A DNA stretch of 64,000 nucleotides from CBDESM01 sp965242485 (GTDB taxonomy: Bacteria > Chloroflexota > Dehalococcoidia > Bin125): the NCBI GenBank assembly GCA_965242485.1, contig CBDESM010000003.1, positions 248,001 through 312,000 on the forward strand, in the 5' to 3' direction. Below are positions 18,250 through 27,838 of the stretch, piece by piece (the first letter of the stretch is position 1; every line of letters begins with the position of its first letter). The notes under the pieces are model-generated. The model saw only the letters and a program-made list of their open reading frames with translations. It made no database searches and was not told where the DNA came from. A program made the position numbers and the translations under genes.

Positions 18250-18914
18250 GCCGCCGCGTCGAGATCGCGCCGTCGATCCTCGCGGCCGATTGGACGCGGA
18301 TCGGCGAGCAGGTGCGTGAGGCGGAGGCCGGCGGCGCGGACGCGATCTCGCTGGACGTGATGGACGGGGCGTTCGTGCCGCCGATCACGTTCGGGGCGCA
18401 GATGTGCGCGGCGGTGCGCGGGGCGACGGCGCTGCCGATCGAGGCGCATCTGATGGTGGCCGAGCCGGAGCGGCAGGTCGGCGGCTTCATCGAGGCCGGC
18501 GCGGACATCATCACGATCCACGTGGAGTCGGCCGCGGACCTGCGCGGCCTGCTGCGCGAGATCGCGGCGGCGGGGCGGCAGGCGGCGGCGACGCTGAAGC
18601 CGGGCACGCCGCTCTCGGCACTGGACGGGCTGCTGGAGGAGTGCGCGCGGGTGCAGGTGATGAGCGTCGAGCCGGGCTGGGGCGGGCAGCGGTTCATGCC
18701 GGAGGCGCTGGAGCGGATCCGCGAGCTGCGGGCGCGGCTCGACGCGATGGGGCGGGCGGACGCGGTGATCATGGTCGACGGCGGCGTCAACGCGGAGACC
18801 GCGCCGGCGGCCGTCGAAGCGGGGGCGGGCTACCTCGTCGCGGGCTCGGCCGTGTTCAACGAGCGCGAGCCGGCGGCCGAGGCGATCGCGCGGCTGCGGG
18901 CGGCGATCGGCTGA
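18246..18914 (+). CDS. rpe: ribulose-phosphate 3-epimerase
   Basis: This TIM-barrel enzyme of the pentose phosphate pathway interconverts ribulose 5-phosphate and xylulose 5-phosphate. Motifs are IAPSILAADWTRIGEQV, SLDVMDGAFVPPITFG (metal-binding Asp), HLMVAEPERQV, VMSVEPGWGGQRFMPEAL and the phosphate-binding VDGGVNAETAP. It is 222 residues, the usual size. The GTG start overlaps the argH stop. It is the last plus-strand gene of the cluster and is convergent with the GNAT gene. Confidence 0.94.
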
Positions 18915-18929
18915 GCCGGCCCAGCCGCG

Positions 18930-20072
18930 TCACAGGTCTTTTTGGTAGATCCGGTAGACCTTGTGGACTTCCGCGTCGGTGCGGGCGAGGGCCGAGTTGA
19001 GCAGGCGGTTGTCCTCGAGCACCCAGCCGAGTTCGGCCCATTTGTAGCCGCGGGCGCGGCCGCGTACGTGGACTTCGGCCATCAGCATCGCGCCGAGATG
19101 GGCGTAGCGGCGGGTGCGGAACTCGGGCCGCACGCCGAGCAGCATCACGCGGCCGCTCTCGAGCCGCTTGCGCGGGGGCATGATCGGCAGCCGCCAGGCG
19201 AGCTTGGCCCAGCCGAACGGCAGCATGCGGCCGTCGAGGTCGCGCGCTGCTTCGTTGAGGTTGGGGACCGCGATCACCATCGCCGCTGGCTCGCCGCCGA
19301 TCTCGACCATCGCGGTGAGGCCGGGGTCGGCGAACTGCGCCAGCGCGTCGGCGAGTTCGTCGGCCTCCGCGTCGGTGATCGGGATCGAGCCCCAGTTTTC
19401 CGACCAGGCCTCGTTGTAGATGCGGGTGGCGAGGCGCACGTCCCGGCGCAGCCGGCGCCTGTCGAAGGGGCGGACGACGACTTCCTCCATCGCGTGGATG
19501 CGCTCGTAGGCGTCGCGGCGGCGGCGCTCGAGCGGCGAGTCGACCGGATAGCGGTAGGCCCAGAGATCCTTGGCCTTGCCGTAGCCGGCGGCCTCGATGG
19601 CGGGGCCGAACCAGGGCCGGCCGTGCGGCATCGCGACCATTGAGGGCGCGTCGAAGCCGTCGACGAGGCAGCCGGCTTCATCGTTGAGCGTGAAGGAGAT
19701 CGGCCCGCGCGCGTATTCGGCGCCGCGCTCGCGCAGCCAGTCCTCGGCGGCCTCGAACAGGGCGGCCGAGGCTTCGCGGTCGTCGATGCAGTCGTAGTAG
19801 CCGAAGAAGCCGGCGCGCTCGCCCCATTTGGCGTCGTGCAGCGGGTTGATCTGCGCGGAGATGCGGCCGACGGGTTCGCCGTCGCGTTCGACGATGAAGA
19901 GCTGGGCCTGCCCGTAGGTCAGGAACGGGGCGCGGCGCGGATCGAGCCGCTCGCGCTGGACGCGGCGCAGCGTCGGTATCCAAGACGGATCATCGTGGTA
20001 GACGCGCCATTGGACGTCGATGAAGGGCCCGGCCCCGCGTCCGAAGCCGATGGGACGGACGCGGACCGGCAT
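18930..20072 (-). CDS. GNAT-fold N-acetyltransferase-like protein
   Basis: This 380-residue protein resembles the large uncharacterised group annotated as GNAT acyltransferases: QAQLFIVERDGEPVGRISAQ in the first third and GRVMLLGVRPEFRTRRYAHLG near 310, the latter resembling an acetyl-CoA binding loop. Repeated aromatic segments such as FFGYYDCIDD are typical of the group. The substrate cannot be inferred. It is the last gene of a minus-strand run rpmB-RRM-GNAT, with a 29-base gap to the RRM gene. Confidence 0.75.
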   Translation of the reverse strand: MPVRVRPIGFGRGAGPFIDVQWRVYHDDPSWIPTLRRVQRERLDPRRAPFLTYGQAQLFIVERDGEPVGRISAQINPLHDAKWGERAGFFGYYDCIDDREASAALFEAAEDWLRERGAEYARGPISFTLNDEAGCLVDGFDAPSMVAMPHGRPWFGPAIEAAGYGKAKDLWAYRYPVDSPLERRRRDAYERIHAMEEVVVRPFDRRRLRRDVRLATRIYNEAWSENWGSIPITDAEADELADALAQFADPGLTAMVEIGGEPAAMVIAVPNLNEAARDLDGRMLPFGWAKLAWRLPIMPPRKRLESGRVMLLGVRPEFRTRRYAHLGAMLMAEVHVRGRARGYKWAELGWVLEDNRLLNSALARTDAEVHKVYRIYQKDL

Positions 20073-20101
20073 CTCGCGCGGCGAGTCGGCCGCGGGGTCG
20101 T

Positions 20102-20578
20102 CTACCAGCGGCGCTCGCTGTGGCGGGAACCGCCGCGGTCGTCGTAGCGGGAGCCCCCGCGATCGTCGTAGCGCGGCGCCCGGTCGCGGTCTTCGTAGCG
20201 GTTTCCGCGATCGCCGCGGTCGTCGTAGCGCGGGCGATCGTCGTAATTGCGCGGGCCGCGGTCGTAGCCGCCGCCACCACCCCCGCCGCCGCGGTAGCCG
20301 CCACCGCCACCGCCATCGCGGAAGCCGCCGCCACCGCCGCCGCGCGGCCGGGCTTCGTTGACGCGCAGCTGGCGACCGTCGAAGTCGATGCCGTCGAGCG
20401 CCGAGATCGCGTTCTGGGCGTCGGCGTCGTCCATGTCGACGAAGCCGAAGCCGCGCGAGCGCTGGGTCTCGCGGTCCATCGGGATGACGCAGTCTTGGAC
20501 TGTGCCGTGTTCTTCGAAGAGGCTGCGGAGGTCTTCCTGCGAGGTGCGGAAGGGGAGGTTGCCCACGTAAATTCTCAT
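20102..20578 (-). CDS. glycine-rich RRM RNA-binding protein
   Basis: This 158-residue protein has a single RNA-recognition motif at 1-75, with RNP2 RIYVGNLPF and RNP1 RGFGFVDM (42-49). A poly-Gly stretch (79-104) and an Arg/Asp/Tyr tail with repeats of the form RYDDRGGS follow. Such proteins bind single-stranded RNA and are often cold-responsive; the low-complexity tail resembles RGG-type regions that promote assembly. It lies 40 bases downstream of rpmB. Confidence 0.92.
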   Translation of the reverse strand: MRIYVGNLPFRTSQEDLRSLFEEHGTVQDCVIPMDRETQRSRGFGFVDMDDADAQNAISALDGIDFDGRQLRVNEARPRGGGGGGFRDGGGGGGYRGGGGGGGGYDRGPRNYDDRPRYDDRGDRGNRYEDRDRAPRYDDRGGSRYDDRGGSRHSERRW

Positions 20579-20618
20579 GCTGTCGATCGGTCCTGTCGTC
20601 TCGGTCTGGGTCTCGAAG

Positions 20619-20834
20619 CTAGGCCGCGGCCCGCTTCAGCATCGTGCGCAGGCAGCCCGTGCAGACGTTCAGGCGCACGGTCTTGCCGTCGATGGTGAGC
20701 TTGCGCCGCTGGATGTTGGGCTTGAACGTCCGCGAGGTGCGCGGCGCCTTCCGCTTCCAGCGGCCCGAGTGCTTGTGGCGGATGTTGCGGCCGAACGTCG
20801 TGTGCTTGCCGCACACATCGCACTTGCCTGCCAT
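20619..20834 (-). CDS. rpmB: 50S ribosomal protein L28, zinc-binding form
   Basis: This 71-residue large-subunit protein contains GKCDVCGK and VCTGC, the four cysteines (C5, C8, C58, C61) of the zinc-binding form of L28. The middle segment GRNIRHKHSGRWKRKAPR is typical. The start ATG at 20834 is fixed by the family N terminus MAGKCDVCGK; the frame continues upstream without support. It is divergent from the DhaL-like kinase gene, an arrangement related to the common rpmB/yloV/recG neighbourhood. Confidence 0.95.
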   Translation of the reverse strand: MAGKCDVCGKHTTFGRNIRHKHSGRWKRKAPRTSRTFKPNIQRRKLTIDGKTVRLNVCTGCLRTMLKRAAA

Positions 20835-20956
20835 TGCCCGCACCTTCGCCTGCCGACCGTGCGTGCCGCCTGACTCGACCGCCCCGCACCATGCGGTGCC
20901 TACCATATCACCGAAGCGCGCAACGGCAAGATCGGGGCAGCGATGCGGGACCCGCG

Positions 20957-22528
20957 ATGACCGGGGACGGAAGCGCCGAAGAGCGGCTGCGGCGCATGAT
21001 CGCCGGCGCGGCCGGCATGGTCGCGCTGCACCGCGACGCGCTCGACGCGATCAACGTCTTCCCCGTGCCCGACGGCGACACCGGCGCCAACCTCAGCCGC
21101 ACCCTCGCCGGCGCGTCGGCCGCGGCGGCAGACGCGGCGTCCGGCCGCGCCGCGGCGGAGATGGCCGAGGGCGGCCTGCGCTCCGCGCGCGGCAGCTCCG
21201 GCGTGATCGGCTCGCAATGGCTGCGCGGCTTCGCATCGGCGCTGGACGGGCGCGAGCTTGGCGCGGACGCGATCTCGGCCGGTCTCCGGGCCGGCGCGGA
21301 GGCTGCCCGCGCGGCCGTCGCCGAACCGCGCGAAGGCTCGATGATCAGCGTCGCGCGCGATGCCGCGCGGGCGGAGGGCGACGACGCCGAAGCGATCTTC
21401 GAGTCCGCGATCGCGGCGGCCGAAGAGTCGGTCGAGCGCACGCCGATGCTCAACCCGGTGCTGGCCGACGCGGGCGTCGTCGACGCCGGCGGGCGCGGGC
21501 TGGAGCTGATCCTGCGCGGCATGCTCGCCGGGCTGCGCGGCGAGGAGCCGCCGCCGGCCGCGGCCGACTTCGGCCGGATCGATCCGTCCTGGCTGGCGGG
21601 CAGGCTCGACGAGGCCGCCGGCGACGGGTTCTGCACCGAGCTGATCGTCGCCGGCGCCGGCGAGTCCGCGCTGGCCGGGCCGATGCGGGAGCTCGCCGCG
21701 GCCAACCCGGAGACGGTGATGATCGCGCCCGATCCGGCCGGCTGCCGCGTGCATCTGCACGTGCCGGAACCGGAGCGGGCTTGGGCGCGGGCCGCCGAGC
21801 TGGGCGAGCTGCGCCTGTTCCACGCGGTCGACATGGCGCTGCAATCGGCGCGCGCGCACGGGGGCGACGGCGATCCCACGGTGCTGGCCGTGGTGCAGGG
21901 GGCGGGCTTCGCCCAGATCTTCCGCGAGCTCGGCGCGGCCGCGCTGATCGGCGGCGGGCCGGGCGACAATGCCAGCGTCGAGCTGATCCGTTCCGCGGCC
22001 GATTCGACCGGACGGGCGGAGGTGATCGTGCTGCCCAACCATCCCGACGTCGCCGCGGCGGCGCGCAGCGCGGCGGAGGCCTCCGCCGAACCCAAGATCC
22101 GCGTGGTCGAGACGGCGACGCAGGCGGCCGGCGTGGCCGCGATCGCCGCGTTCGTCGGCGGCGTCCCGGGCGGCGACGCCGCGGCCGAGATGGAAGTCGG
22201 GCGCGACTCGGTGCTGGTCGGCTCGCTCACCCTCGCCGCGCGCGACGCCGGCGGCGCAGTGCCCGTCCGCGCCGGACTGCCGCTGGCGATGTTGGACGGC
22301 CGCGTGGCCGCCTCCGCTCCCTCGTTCGAGCAGGCGGCCGAGTCGCTGATCGCCGAGATGCGCGCCCGGTCGCCGCACGGTGCGCTGCTGACGTTGTTCC
22401 AGGGCGCGCCGGTCTCCGACGACGAGGCCGACGCGCTGATGGACGCGGTCTGCGCCGCGACCGATCTCGAAGTCGAGCTGGTCGCCGGCGGCCAGCCGCT
22501 CTACCACTGGCTGATCGCGCTGGAATAG
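20957..22528 (+). CDS. DAK2/DhaL domain kinase, FakA-like
   Basis: This 523-residue protein has an N-terminal DhaL nucleotide-binding domain with NVFPVPDGDTGANLS (33-47, Mg-ATP aspartates near D39 and D41) and ARGSSGVIGSQWLRG (about 76-90). A middle region and a C-terminal DegV-like part follow. In Firmicutes FakA phosphorylates fatty acids presented by a DegV-type FakB, and a DegV gene follows 16 bases downstream, so the same pairing is likely. The ATG at 20957 gives the family N terminus; no strong ribosome site is seen. Alternative: a dihydroxyacetone kinase-like enzyme of other specificity. Confidence 0.88.
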   Translation: MTGDGSAEERLRRMIAGAAGMVALHRDALDAINVFPVPDGDTGANLSRTLAGASAAAADAASGRAAAEMAEGGLRSARGSSGVIGSQWLRGFASALDGRELGADAISAGLRAGAEAARAAVAEPREGSMISVARDAARAEGDDAEAIFESAIAAAEESVERTPMLNPVLADAGVVDAGGRGLELILRGMLAGLRGEEPPPAAADFGRIDPSWLAGRLDEAAGDGFCTELIVAGAGESALAGPMRELAAANPETVMIAPDPAGCRVHLHVPEPERAWARAAELGELRLFHAVDMALQSARAHGGDGDPTVLAVVQGAGFAQIFRELGAAALIGGGPGDNASVELIRSAADSTGRAEVIVLPNHPDVAAAARSAAEASAEPKIRVVETATQAAGVAAIAAFVGGVPGGDAAAEMEVGRDSVLVGSLTLAARDAGGAVPVRAGLPLAMLDGRVAASAPSFEQAAESLIAEMRARSPHGALLTLFQGAPVSDDEADALMDAVCAATDLEVELVAGGQPLYHWLIALE

Positions 22529-22544
22529 CGGGAGGGAACGCCGC

Positions 22545-23402
22545 ATGAGCACCGACATCGCCGGCCGCGTCGCGGTCGTCACCGATTCCACGTCCGAGCT
22601 GGCGGCGGGCAACGCGGCCGGCGCGCGCGTGGTGCCGCTCCATCTCCATTTCGGCGACGAGCAGTTCACCGACGGCGTCGAGATGAGCAAGGAGCAGTTC
22701 TGGGCGCGCCTGACCGCGGCCGAGCCGGGTCCGCACCCGTCCACGTCGCAGCCGGCCGCGGCCGCGTTCCGCGACGCCTACGCGGAGCTGGCGGAGGCGG
22801 GCGCGACGGGCATCGTCTCGATCCACATCAGCGGCAAGCTCTCGGGCACGCTCAACGCGGCGCGGCAGGGCGCGGAACTGCTCGACGCGGAGATCGAGTT
22901 CGCCGCCGTCGACTCGCTCACCACCTCGTGGGAGCTGGGCTGGGCCGCCGAAGCGGCCGCAGCCGCCGCCGCGCAGGGCGCGGGAATCGATGCGGTCGCC
23001 GAAGCGGCGCGGGACTCGCTGGCGCGTTCGCACCTGATGCTCTTCGTCGAGACGCTCGATCACCTGCTGCGCGGCGGGCGCATCGGCCGCGCCCGCCATC
23101 TCGCCGGCAAGCTGCTCCGCGTCCGCCCGCTGCTGGAGCTGGCCGACGGCGAAGTCACCGACGCGGCCAAGCCGCGCACGCGGGCCAAGGCGATCGACCT
23201 GCTCGTCCGCCGGATCGAGGCGGAGTCGCCGCAGCGGGTGCGGATCATGCACGGCGCCTGCGAGGCCGACGCGGAGACCCTCGCCGAGCGCGTCCGCGCG
23301 GCCGGCGTCCCCGACGTGGACGTCGCGCTGGGCAGCACGATCCTCGGCGCGCACACCGGCCCGGGCTCGCTGGGCGCGGCGCTCCTGCGCGGGCCGTCGT
23401 GA
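22545..23402 (+). CDS. DegV family fatty-acid-binding protein, FakB-like
   Basis: This 285-residue protein begins with RVAVVTDSTSELAAGNAAGA, the DegV signature, and continues with HPSTSQPAAAAF and SIHISGKLSGTLNAA, whose Ser/Thr residues surround the carboxylate of the bound fatty acid. LMLFVETLDHLLRGGRIGRA and LRVRPLLELADGEV are also typical. It sits directly after the FakA-like kinase, behind GGGAGG, and overlaps recG by GTGA. Confidence 0.9.
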   Translation: MSTDIAGRVAVVTDSTSELAAGNAAGARVVPLHLHFGDEQFTDGVEMSKEQFWARLTAAEPGPHPSTSQPAAAAFRDAYAELAEAGATGIVSIHISGKLSGTLNAARQGAELLDAEIEFAAVDSLTTSWELGWAAEAAAAAAAQGAGIDAVAEAARDSLARSHLMLFVETLDHLLRGGRIGRARHLAGKLLRVRPLLELADGEVTDAAKPRTRAKAIDLLVRRIEAESPQRVRIMHGACEADAETLAERVRAAGVPDVDVALGSTILGAHTGPGSLGAALLRGPS

Positions 23403-25969
23403 GCGCGGACGCCGGCGGGCCGGCGGCCAAGGCGGCAGCGGCTCCCAACCCGATCGCGCTCCTGTCCCGCGTGCTCGAACACGAGCAGAAGCAGGGCTGC
23501 CACGACACCGCCGTGATCGGCGGCCTCGACGGGATGCTGCGCAACCTGCGCGAACGCGCCGGGCCGGAACAGAAACGCGCCATCACCGGGCTGATCGCCC
23601 AGCTCCCCCGCGACGGCTACCGCTCGCTCGGCGAAGAGCGGCGCAAGCGCTGGATCGCCGAGGCCCGCACCGCGCTGCGCCCCGGCGCGCGGCCGCCCGC
23701 CGAGCCCACCGGCCGCTCGCCGCAGCCGTCCGCCGAACGCCCGGCCAAACGCCCAACCCAGCGCGCGCGGGCCGAGATCGACGACTCCGGCTCGACCGGC
23801 GAACGCGCCCGCCCGCGCAAGCGCCGCCGCCCGCCGGAGGGCCCGGCCGACCTCGATCAGCCCGTCGCCGCGCTCGGGCGGATCGGCCCCGACCAGCGCC
23901 GCGCGCTCGACGCGCTCGGCATCGAGACCGTCCGCGACATGCTCTGGCACCTGCCCGCGCGGCACGAGGACTGGCGCAATGTGCAGCCGATCGGCGCGCT
24001 GCGCCCGGGCGAGAAGACCACCGTGATCGGCGAACTCCAGTCGATCCGCGAGGTGCGCCTGCGCGGCGGCCGCCAGGCGACCGAGGCCCGCGTCGCCGAC
24101 GCCACCGGCTCGGTCGCCGTCTGGTGGTGGAACCAGCCCTACCTCGCCAAGTCGCTCAAGCGCGGCGACCGCGTCGGACTCTCCGGCGCCGTCTCCGAAT
24201 ACCGCGGCCGCGCCCGCTTCGATTCGCCCACCTGGGAACGGATGCCGGACGGCGACGAAGACGGCGTCCACGTCGGCCGGCTGACGCCGGTCTACCCGAT
24301 GACGCGCGGGATCCAGAACCGCACGCTGCGCCGCCTCGCCCACCGCGCCGTCGCCGACTACGCGCCGCTGCTGCCCGAATCGCTGCCCGCCCGCCTGCGC
24401 GGGGAGCTGCGCTACCCGCCCGAGCACGAGGCCGTCGCGGCGCTGCACTTCCCCGAGCGCCCCGAAGCCGTGCACGCGGCGCGCGAGCGCATCGCCTTCC
24501 AGGAGCTGCTCGCGATCCAGCTCGCCGTCGTCGCCCGCAAGCGCCAGGCCCGCCTGCGCATGGACGCGCCGCAGATCATCATGGACGGCGCGTTCCTCGA
24601 CGCCTTCCTCGACTCGCTGCCCTTCCAGCTGACCCGCGCCCAGATGCGGGCGCTGACCGACATCCGCAACGACATGATGCGGCGCGAGCCGATGGCCCGC
24701 CTGCTGCAGGGCGACGTCGGCAGCGGCAAGACCGTCGTCGCCGCGGCGGCGATGCTGGCGACCGTCAAATCGGGCCGCCAGGCCGTGCTGATGGCCCCGA
24801 CCGAAGTGCTGGCCCAGCAGCACTTCCAGACCTTCAGCCAGCTCTTCGCCGGCGGCGACGGCTCCGTCTTCCACGAGTACGACGTCTCGGCCGCGCTCGG
24901 CCGCGCCGTGCGCATGGCGCTGCTGACCGGCAGCCTCTCCGAGAAGCGCAAGCGCGAGGTCCGCGCGCGCATGGAGGCCGGCGAACTGGACCTCGTGGTC
25001 GGCACCCACGCGCTGATCCAGGAGAGCACCGCGCTGCGCAAGCTCGGCCTCGCCATCGTCGACGAACAGCACCGCTTCGGCGTGCTCCAGCGCGACGCGC
25101 TGCGCGCCAAGAGCGCCGAGGGCGGCAGCCCGCACCTGCTCGTGATGACCGCGACCCCGATCCCGCGCACGCTCGCGCTCACCCTCTACGGCGAGCTCGA
25201 CAACTCCGTGATCGACGAACTCCCGCCCGGCCGCGTCCCGATCTCCACCCGCGTCGTCGATCCCGCCGGCGTCGACGCCGTCTACGAGCGCATCCGCGGC
25301 GAGGTCGCGCAGGGCAACCAGGCCTTCATCATCTGCCCGCTGATCGACGAATCGGAGGCGAGCGAGTCCAAGGCCGCCACGGCCGAGTTCGAGCGCCTGC
25401 GCGGCGGGCCGCTGCGCGATCTGGCCGACCGCATGCGGCTGCTGCACGGGCGCATGAAGGCCGACGAGAAGCGCGCGGTGATGGACGACCTCGCCTCCGG
25501 CGCGGCCGCCGTCGCCGTGGCCACGATCGTCGTCGAGGTCGGCGTCGACCTGCCGCGCGCGACGGTGATGACGATCGAGGGCGCCGAGCGCTTCGGCCTG
25601 GCCCAGCTGCACCAGCTGCGCGGCCGCGTCGGCCGCAGCGACCGCGCCTCCTACTGCTACCTGATCTCCGGCTCCGAGGGCAGCGACGCGCAGACCCGGC
25701 TCAAGCACATGGAGCGCACCGCCAACGGCTTCGAGCTGGCCGAGATCGACCTCGACCACCGCGGCCCCGGCGAGTACTTCGGCACGCGCCAGGCCGGCAT
25801 GCCCGACCTCCGCGTCGCCAAGCTCACCGATCACGAGCTGATCGACAAGGCCCGCAACTGGGCCAACCGCATCCTCGACGACGACCCCAACCTGCGCGAC
25901 CCCGAAATCCAGCTGCTCAAGCACCGCATGCAGGGCTTCGACGTCAGCGGCGCATCCGCCGTCCACTGA
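23399..25969 (+). CDS. recG: ATP-dependent DNA helicase RecG with N-terminal extension
   Basis: RecG remodels stalled forks and branched DNA. The core starts near residue 155 with a wedge domain, then Walker A GDVGSGKT (about 439-446), DEQH, TATPIPRTLALTLYGELD and the C-terminal QLRGRVGR. The 856 residues exceed the usual ~690 because of an N-terminal extension: a helical part with EQKQGCHDTAVIGGLDGML, then a basic, Pro/Arg-rich linker. Similar extensions are, to my knowledge, typical of Chloroflexota RecG. The GTG start overlaps the degV stop. Confidence 0.93.
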   Translation: MSADAGGPAAKAAAAPNPIALLSRVLEHEQKQGCHDTAVIGGLDGMLRNLRERAGPEQKRAITGLIAQLPRDGYRSLGEERRKRWIAEARTALRPGARPPAEPTGRSPQPSAERPAKRPTQRARAEIDDSGSTGERARPRKRRRPPEGPADLDQPVAALGRIGPDQRRALDALGIETVRDMLWHLPARHEDWRNVQPIGALRPGEKTTVIGELQSIREVRLRGGRQATEARVADATGSVAVWWWNQPYLAKSLKRGDRVGLSGAVSEYRGRARFDSPTWERMPDGDEDGVHVGRLTPVYPMTRGIQNRTLRRLAHRAVADYAPLLPESLPARLRGELRYPPEHEAVAALHFPERPEAVHAARERIAFQELLAIQLAVVARKRQARLRMDAPQIIMDGAFLDAFLDSLPFQLTRAQMRALTDIRNDMMRREPMARLLQGDVGSGKTVVAAAAMLATVKSGRQAVLMAPTEVLAQQHFQTFSQLFAGGDGSVFHEYDVSAALGRAVRMALLTGSLSEKRKREVRARMEAGELDLVVGTHALIQESTALRKLGLAIVDEQHRFGVLQRDALRAKSAEGGSPHLLVMTATPIPRTLALTLYGELDNSVIDELPPGRVPISTRVVDPAGVDAVYERIRGEVAQGNQAFIICPLIDESEASESKAATAEFERLRGGPLRDLADRMRLLHGRMKADEKRAVMDDLASGAAAVAVATIVVEVGVDLPRATVMTIEGAERFGLAQLHQLRGRVGRSDRASYCYLISGSEGSDAQTRLKHMERTANGFELAEIDLDHRGPGEYFGTRQAGMPDLRVAKLTDHELIDKARNWANRILDDDPNLRDPEIQLLKHRMQGFDVSGASAVH

Positions 25970-26131
25970 GGCTCGCTTGCAGCCCAAAACTCGCTTGTCC
26001 GCACAGCAGCCTCAACGAGCACGCTCCTGCGTCTGTTCGGCCGGCTATCGGCAAAACAGCAGGTCGGCGCGTATCCTGATGAGCGTCCGGCATCCGAGCG
26101 GCGCGGGCCGCGCAGAGCGAGTGCGAACGCC

Positions 26132-27835
26132 ATGAGCAGCGATATCCGCGACCTTGCCGCCGCCGCCGTCGCCGATGCGCTGGAGCGGGCGCAGGACGAC
26201 GGCGCGCTGCCGCCGGTGCCGGCGCCGGAGATCCGGGTCGAGCGGCCCGCGAATCCGGAGCACGGCGACTACGCCTGCAACGTGGCGATGCGGCTGGCCA
26301 GCGCGATGCGGATGCCGCCGCTCGAGGTCGCCAACGCGATCGCCGCCCGAATCGAGCGCGGCGACGCGATCGCCGGCGTCGAGGCCGTGCGGCCCGGCTT
26401 CCTCAACCTGCGCGTCTCGCCCGAGTGGAAGCGGCGGCGCTTGGCGGAGGCGGCCGAGGCCGGCGAGGACTGGGGCCGCGGCGATCTCGGCGGCGGGCGG
26501 CGCGTCCAAGTCGAATTCGTCTCGGCCAACCCGACCGGGCCGTTGCAGGTCGGCAACGGGCGCGGGGCCGTGCTCGGCGACGCGCTCGCCTCCGTGCTCG
26601 ACGCGGCCGGCTACGAGGTCCAGCGCGAGTACTACGTCAACGACGCGGGCACCCAGACGCAGACCTTCGGGCGCACGCTGCTCGCCCGCTACCTGCAAGC
26701 GCTCGGCCGCGAGACGGCGCTGCCGGAGAACGCCTACGCCGGCTCCTACATGCGCGAACTCGGCCGGCGCTTCGCGGAGGAGCACGGCGAGCGCTGGGCC
26801 GATGCCGCGGTCGACGGGCCACCGCCCGCCGATCTGACCCGCGCCGGGCTCGACGCGATGCTCGACCTGATCCGCGCCGACCTCGAACTGGCCGGCGTCA
26901 GGTTCGACCGCTGGGCCTCGGAGCAGGCGCTCTACGAGGCGGACGGCGAGCTGCCGCCGGCCTACGAGCAGGCGATGGCGCTGCTGCGCGACGGCGGGCA
27001 CGTCGTCGAGCGCGACGGCGCGGTCTGGTTCCGCTCGGCGGCGCTGGACGAGGGCGAAGAGCAGCTCAAGGACAACGTGCTGATCCGCAGCAGCGGCGAG
27101 CCGACCTACTTCGCCTCCGACGCCGCCTACCACTACGACAAGTTCATCCGGCGCGGCTTCGAGACCGTGATCGACGTCTGGGGCGCGGATCACCAGGGCC
27201 ACGTCGCGCGCACCAAGGCCGCCGTCGCCGCGGTCGGCGCGGACGGCGACGCGCTCGAAGTGCTGCTCTACCAGCTGGTGCACCTGATCCGCGGCGGCGA
27301 GCGCGTCCGCCTCTCCAAGCGCACGGGCGAGATCGTCACCCTGCGCGAGCTGGTCGAAGAGGTCGGCGCGGACGCGACCCGCTTCTTCATGCTCCAGCGC
27401 TCGGCCGACGCGCAGATGGACTTCGACCTCGGCGCGGCCGAATCGCAGGACCCGCGCAAGAACCCCGTCACCTACGTGCAGTACGCCCACGCGCGCGCGT
27501 GCAGCATCCTCCGCAACGCCGAGGCGGAAGGGCTGGCGGCCGCGGCCGACTCGCTCGATCTGCTCGGCGAACCCAAGGAAGAGCAGCTGATCGGGACGAT
27601 CCTGCGGCTGCCGGAACTGGTCGCCGACATGGCCGCGCGGCGCGAGCCGCACCATCTCGCGACCTACGCGACCGAGCTCGCGCAGCACTTCACGCAGTTC
27701 TACGACGCCTGCCGCGTGGTCGATCCCGATGCGCCGCAGCGCTCCGCCGCGCGGCTGACCCTGGTGCGCGCCGCCCGCTCGGGGCTGGCCGCGGCGCTGC
27801 GCATGATCGGCGCATCCGCGCCCGAGGAGATGTGA
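26132..27835 (+). CDS. argS: arginyl-tRNA synthetase
   Basis: This class I synthetase has the ArgRS N-terminal domain with NPEHGDYACNVAMRLA (41-56), the ATP-binding segment FVSANPTGPLQVGNGRGAVL (129-148), REYYVNDAGTQTQTFGRTLL, WGADHQGHVARTKA, LSKRTGEIVTL, and the C-terminal anticodon-binding domain. It is 567 residues. The HIGH-equivalent reads QVGN here (Q139, N142), whereas HVGH or HVGN is usual. All other landmarks are intact, so it is probably active. It follows recG by 162 bases and is followed by trpS after three bases. Confidence 0.93.
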   Translation: MSSDIRDLAAAAVADALERAQDDGALPPVPAPEIRVERPANPEHGDYACNVAMRLASAMRMPPLEVANAIAARIERGDAIAGVEAVRPGFLNLRVSPEWKRRRLAEAAEAGEDWGRGDLGGGRRVQVEFVSANPTGPLQVGNGRGAVLGDALASVLDAAGYEVQREYYVNDAGTQTQTFGRTLLARYLQALGRETALPENAYAGSYMRELGRRFAEEHGERWADAAVDGPPPADLTRAGLDAMLDLIRADLELAGVRFDRWASEQALYEADGELPPAYEQAMALLRDGGHVVERDGAVWFRSAALDEGEEQLKDNVLIRSSGEPTYFASDAAYHYDKFIRRGFETVIDVWGADHQGHVARTKAAVAAVGADGDALEVLLYQLVHLIRGGERVRLSKRTGEIVTLRELVEEVGADATRFFMLQRSADAQMDFDLGAAESQDPRKNPVTYVQYAHARACSILRNAEAEGLAAAADSLDLLGEPKEEQLIGTILRLPELVADMAARREPHHLATYATELAQHFTQFYDACRVVDPDAPQRSAARLTLVRAARSGLAAALRMIGASAPEEM

Positions 27836-27838
27836 GCC

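Noticed and set aside
20270..20345. GCC-rich low-complexity DNA as a structural repeat
   Set aside because: It encodes the poly-Gly linker of the RRM protein.
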